Below are positions 53,619 through 55,666 of a DNA stretch of 55,666 nucleotides, piece after piece. The stretch covers positions 1-55,666 of the forward strand of contig CAZQTO010000002.1 in assembly GCA_964596375.1 (NCBI GenBank). Reading direction: 5' to 3'. Under the pieces are notes generated by a model, which worked only from the letters and a program-made list of their open reading frames with translations, did not search any database and had not been told where the DNA came from. Position 1 is the first letter of the stretch, and each line of letters opens with the position of its first letter. The stretch is from UBA1543 sp964596375. Lineage in GTDB: Bacteria; Pseudomonadota; Zetaproteobacteria; Mariprofundales; Mariprofundaceae. Both the position numbers and the translations under genes were made by a program.

Positions 53619-54841
53619 TGGGCTCAAGCGGTCGACGCAACACAGGTATTAAATCTCTCTGCTGGTGTTTCAAAGTTCAATGTCTGCCGAGGTCGTTCAT
53701 TTAAACGCCTTGCAATCATGTCCAAGTGCTCCTGCGAATGAACTGACAGGTCGGTTCCCTTGGGGAAATACTGGCGCAGCAGACCGTTGGTGTTTTCATT
53801 GGAACCTCGCTGCCAGGGACTACGCGGATCGCAGAAGTACACCTGGATGTCAGTCGCCAAGGTGAAGCGCTTGTGATCCGATAGCTCTCCGCCTCGATCC
53901 CAGGCCAGGGATTTGTAGAGTTCATCAGGAAGCCTTCTGGCATGCTGGATCAGCGCATCGATGACCGTCTTTGTCTTTCGATCAGCGACTTTGATTAGCA
54001 TAACGTAGCGGGTATGGCGTTCCACCAGCGTAGCGATATAGCTGTTGTTGGAACCCGCAATCAAGTCGCCTTCCCAATGACCTGGAAGTGCTCGGTCCTC
54101 TACAGAAGCAGGGCGTTCCCGAATCGACACCATGTCCGGAATCTGCCCTCGCGTATCGTATTCCTTCCCTGTATGGACTGATCTTCGGATTGCCCGTTTG
54201 GAACGCAGATGCTGCTGCAACTCCTTCTTCAGGGCGCCTCTGGCCTGGATGAACAAGGTTTTGTAAATCGTTTCATGCGATATCTGCATGGCTTCGTTCC
54301 CTGGGTACTCCCGCTTTAACCAGCCGGATATCTGCTGCGGAGACCATTCCAATTCCAGCTTGATGGAAACAGCATCACTCAAAGCGCTGTTCATTGCCAG
54401 CTTACATGGCTTCGGGCGGTGCGCCCGTTCCCATGCTGCCTTATCAGCCTTTGTCGCGCGATAAGCCTTCAGGCCACCATTGCGTTGGACTTCCCTGCTG
54501 ATTGTCGATGGGGAACGGTTCAGGCGTGCAGCGATCCAGCGTATCGACTGCTTGCAGGCAACTCCTCGGGATATCTCTTCTCGTTCGGTAAGCGTAAGAG
54601 ATATGTCCGGTCTTTTCCTTGGAACCGGGCGTATACCGCCCGTAGGGGCCAATACGTTGTAAATCGAGGATGACGCTCGATCAAAACTCCTGCCAATCGC
54701 ACTCTGGGGTTCCCCGCGCTTCCAGCGATCCCAAATCTCAGCTCTTTGTGCTTCTGAATAGTAAATCCGACGTCTTTGCTTCATGGCTAACACTCCATCC
54801 AATCATTCTAGATAAAGTGTTGCGTCGATCAGTTGAGATCA
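53619..54841 (-). mobile_element. IS30-family insertion sequence
   Basis: About 1.22 kb, the usual size. Terminal inverted repeats lie at 53623-53643 and 54817-54837 (18 of 21 bases match, ending CGACGCAACAC inward) and extend weakly to a TG at each tip. The pattern TCAA..GGTC.ACGCAACA is that of IS30 ends. One intact transposase gene fills the element. I find no convincing 2-3 bp target duplication. Confidence 0.88.
53624..54784 (-). CDS. IS30-family transposase
   Basis: 386 residues from ATG 54784 (GGAG 8 bases upstream); ATG 54802 is in frame. The N-terminal helix-turn-helix part (SEAQRAEIWDRWKRGEPQSAIGRSFDRASSSIYNVL) and a second HTH (SIRWIAARLNRSPSTISREVQRNGG) bind the ends. The DDE catalytic domain shows Asp in GHWEGDLIAGS, Asp in LAWDRGGEL and Glu in RGSNENTNGLLRQYFPKGTDL, the IS30 signature. 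It looks complete and its stop codon falls within the terminal repeat, as is normal for compact IS elements. It may still be active. Confidence 0.95.
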   Translation of the reverse strand: MKQRRRIYYSEAQRAEIWDRWKRGEPQSAIGRSFDRASSSIYNVLAPTGGIRPVPRKRPDISLTLTEREEISRGVACKQSIRWIAARLNRSPSTISREVQRNGGLKAYRATKADKAAWERAHRPKPCKLAMNSALSDAVSIKLELEWSPQQISGWLKREYPGNEAMQISHETIYKTLFIQARGALKKELQQHLRSKRAIRRSVHTGKEYDTRGQIPDMVSIRERPASVEDRALPGHWEGDLIAGSNNSYIATLVERHTRYVMLIKVADRKTKTVIDALIQHARRLPDELYKSLAWDRGGELSDHKRFTLATDIQVYFCDPRSPWQRGSNENTNGLLRQYFPKGTDLSVHSQEHLDMIARRLNERPRQTLNFETPAERFNTCVASTA

Positions 54842-54916
54842 CCGCCAGAAGCGGTCATTCGGTCGGAGGCTTAGCTGATATGCATTTGCCATTTCCAATA
54901 TTCTGTCTATTTTAGC

Positions 54917-55666
54917 ATGTCTATGCATCAGATTTCCCAAGAGGAATTGAACGAGCTGTCCGTCTCAGACCTTGTCGAAAGGATGGATGCGCTTCTTCAA
55001 CGGAGTCGCAGGGAACGGTATGCTCCCCTTCCCAAGGGCTTCCCGGCGGAAAGTCTCGTTGGTCAAATCATCACTACCAAGAAAGTGTCAGTATTTTCAG
55101 ACACTATACAGAAGAGGATTGCGCACATCGCATTCGCATACCTTGTCGAACTGGAACTCAATCATGTATCAGGAGGCTTTGCCAACGCCCTACTATATAA
55201 TAGCGACTACGATGAACAAACTTCGTGGCTATCACCTACCTTTCGTCTTCGCGATGGTGCTATTCGCCAATATGAGATCGTGTCTAGCCGAATCGCCATG
55301 GAAATATTCATGGACTTGCTTCACTGCATCGAGACCGGGGATAGGTTGAAATCCAGACGCTCCAAACTAAAGCGTTTTCGCCAGTGGCTAGTTGATGCAG
55401 GCAATCCGTTTTACTACTTCGCTCACGTCCTACTAGAAGCATATCGATTTGACAGAAATATCCGCACACCGGAAATTCATGGCACTCCTCGCTTACCAAA
55501 GAAGCTATTGCTGCTGCAACATCCATCGCATGAAGAATTGAACGATGCCCATTACTTATCGAACATACTTTCTAGCTGCTGGGCTCCACTTCTAGACTTG
55601 TTAAACAACGAACGACCCTCCTACATGCAGATTTCCGATACCGAGGAAGAGTGGTTCTCCATTTAT
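54917..55666 (+). CDS. Putative HEPN-domain protein with R-x4-H motif, cut by window end
   Basis: The frame is open from ATG 54917 to the last base (250 codons, no stop), so the C-terminus is missing. No clear ribosome-binding site precedes the ATG; later in-frame ATGs are possible. Helical text with RIAMEIFMDLLHCIETGDRLKSRRSKLKRFRQWL, then FAHVLLEAYRFDRNIRTPEIHG, contains Arg183-x4-His188. This spacing is the HEPN ribonuclease signature (R-x4-6-H), and RTPE(I/V)HG recalls the Cthe_2314-like HEPN group from memory. Codon use (AGA, AGG, CTA, ATA, TTA) and AT content differ from the rest of the window, suggesting transfer. HEPN proteins are often toxin or phage-defence effectors. Confidence 0.6.
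   Translation, partial: MSMHQISQEELNELSVSDLVERMDALLQRSRRERYAPLPKGFPAESLVGQIITTKKVSVFSDTIQKRIAHIAFAYLVELELNHVSGGFANALLYNSDYDEQTSWLSPTFRLRDGAIRQYEIVSSRIAMEIFMDLLHCIETGDRLKSRRSKLKRFRQWLVDAGNPFYYFAHVLLEAYRFDRNIRTPEIHGTPRLPKKLLLLQHPSHEELNDAHYLSNILSSCWAPLLDLLNNERPSYMQISDTEEEWFSIY

Noticed and set aside
54972..55349. 125-codon plus-strand frame inside the right-edge gene
   Set aside because: It overlaps the 250-codon frame in another phase, and its sequence shows no domain or ribosome-binding site.

Overview
The window is a dense, GC-rich (roughly 55-60%) chromosomal stretch of a Gram-negative proteobacterium. The envelope genes show this: a TolC-type exporter, Mla phospholipid transport, an AsmA/YhdP-like protein, an EnvC-type amidase activator and an outer-membrane lipoprotein candidate. 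So do housekeeping blocks such as a 14-gene nuoA-N operon with separate nuoC and nuoD, rplU-rpmA-obg and proBA-nadD-rsfS-rlmH. From memory of gene order, an iron-oxidising zetaproteobacterium (Mariprofundus-like) is a possible source. That is inference; the sequence alone proves only a proteobacterium.

Layout. 1-5361 (+): a multidrug-type ABC exporter, with the end of a TolC-like protein, a HlyD/YbhG-like adaptor, a fused double ATPase and two ABC-2 permeases. 5485-12970 (mostly -): uvrC, a nitroreductase, a lipoprotein (+), a GST-like protein, an MFS carrier, apaG and a DEAD-box RNA helicase. 13218-15075: a soluble transhydrogenase (sthA family) meeting an unknown 130-residue protein tail to tail. 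15334-29579 (+): the complete nuo operon for respiratory complex I, tightly packed with many 4-base start/stop overlaps. 29798-38461 (+): ribosomal proteins L31, L21 and L27, then obgE, proB, proA, nadD, rsfS, rlmH, an envC-like gene and ctpA. 38491-42857 (+): divergent polysaccharide deacetylase, L,D-transpeptidase, a DUF484-GGDEF fusion and xerC. 42887-46137: a gene fragment, rnhA (-), exported msrA, a DUF992 protein and ilvE (-). 46340-52237 (+): mlaF-E-D-C and a 1033-residue AsmA-like protein. 52277-53466 (+): a DnaQ-type exonuclease and a low-molecular-weight phosphatase.

The right end (53487-55666) changes character. A tRNA promoter leads into a tRNA-Gly gene that has lost its middle. 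An IS30-family element with recognisable inverted repeats lies 37 bases further on. Beyond it an AT-richer gene with different codon use runs off the window. Its product carries an Arg-x4-His motif (RTPEIH) in a context like HEPN-domain ribonucleases. This is the likeliest place for an accessory (for example defence or toxin) system, but only its first 250 codons are visible.

Functional themes are NAD(P)H and respiration (nuo, sthA), envelope lipid and cell-wall upkeep (mla, AsmA-like, envC, ctpA, L,D-transpeptidase) and translation or ribosome assembly (L31, L21, L27, ObgE, RsfS, RlmH, helicase). The assembly has one 10-N gap, inside rlmH.
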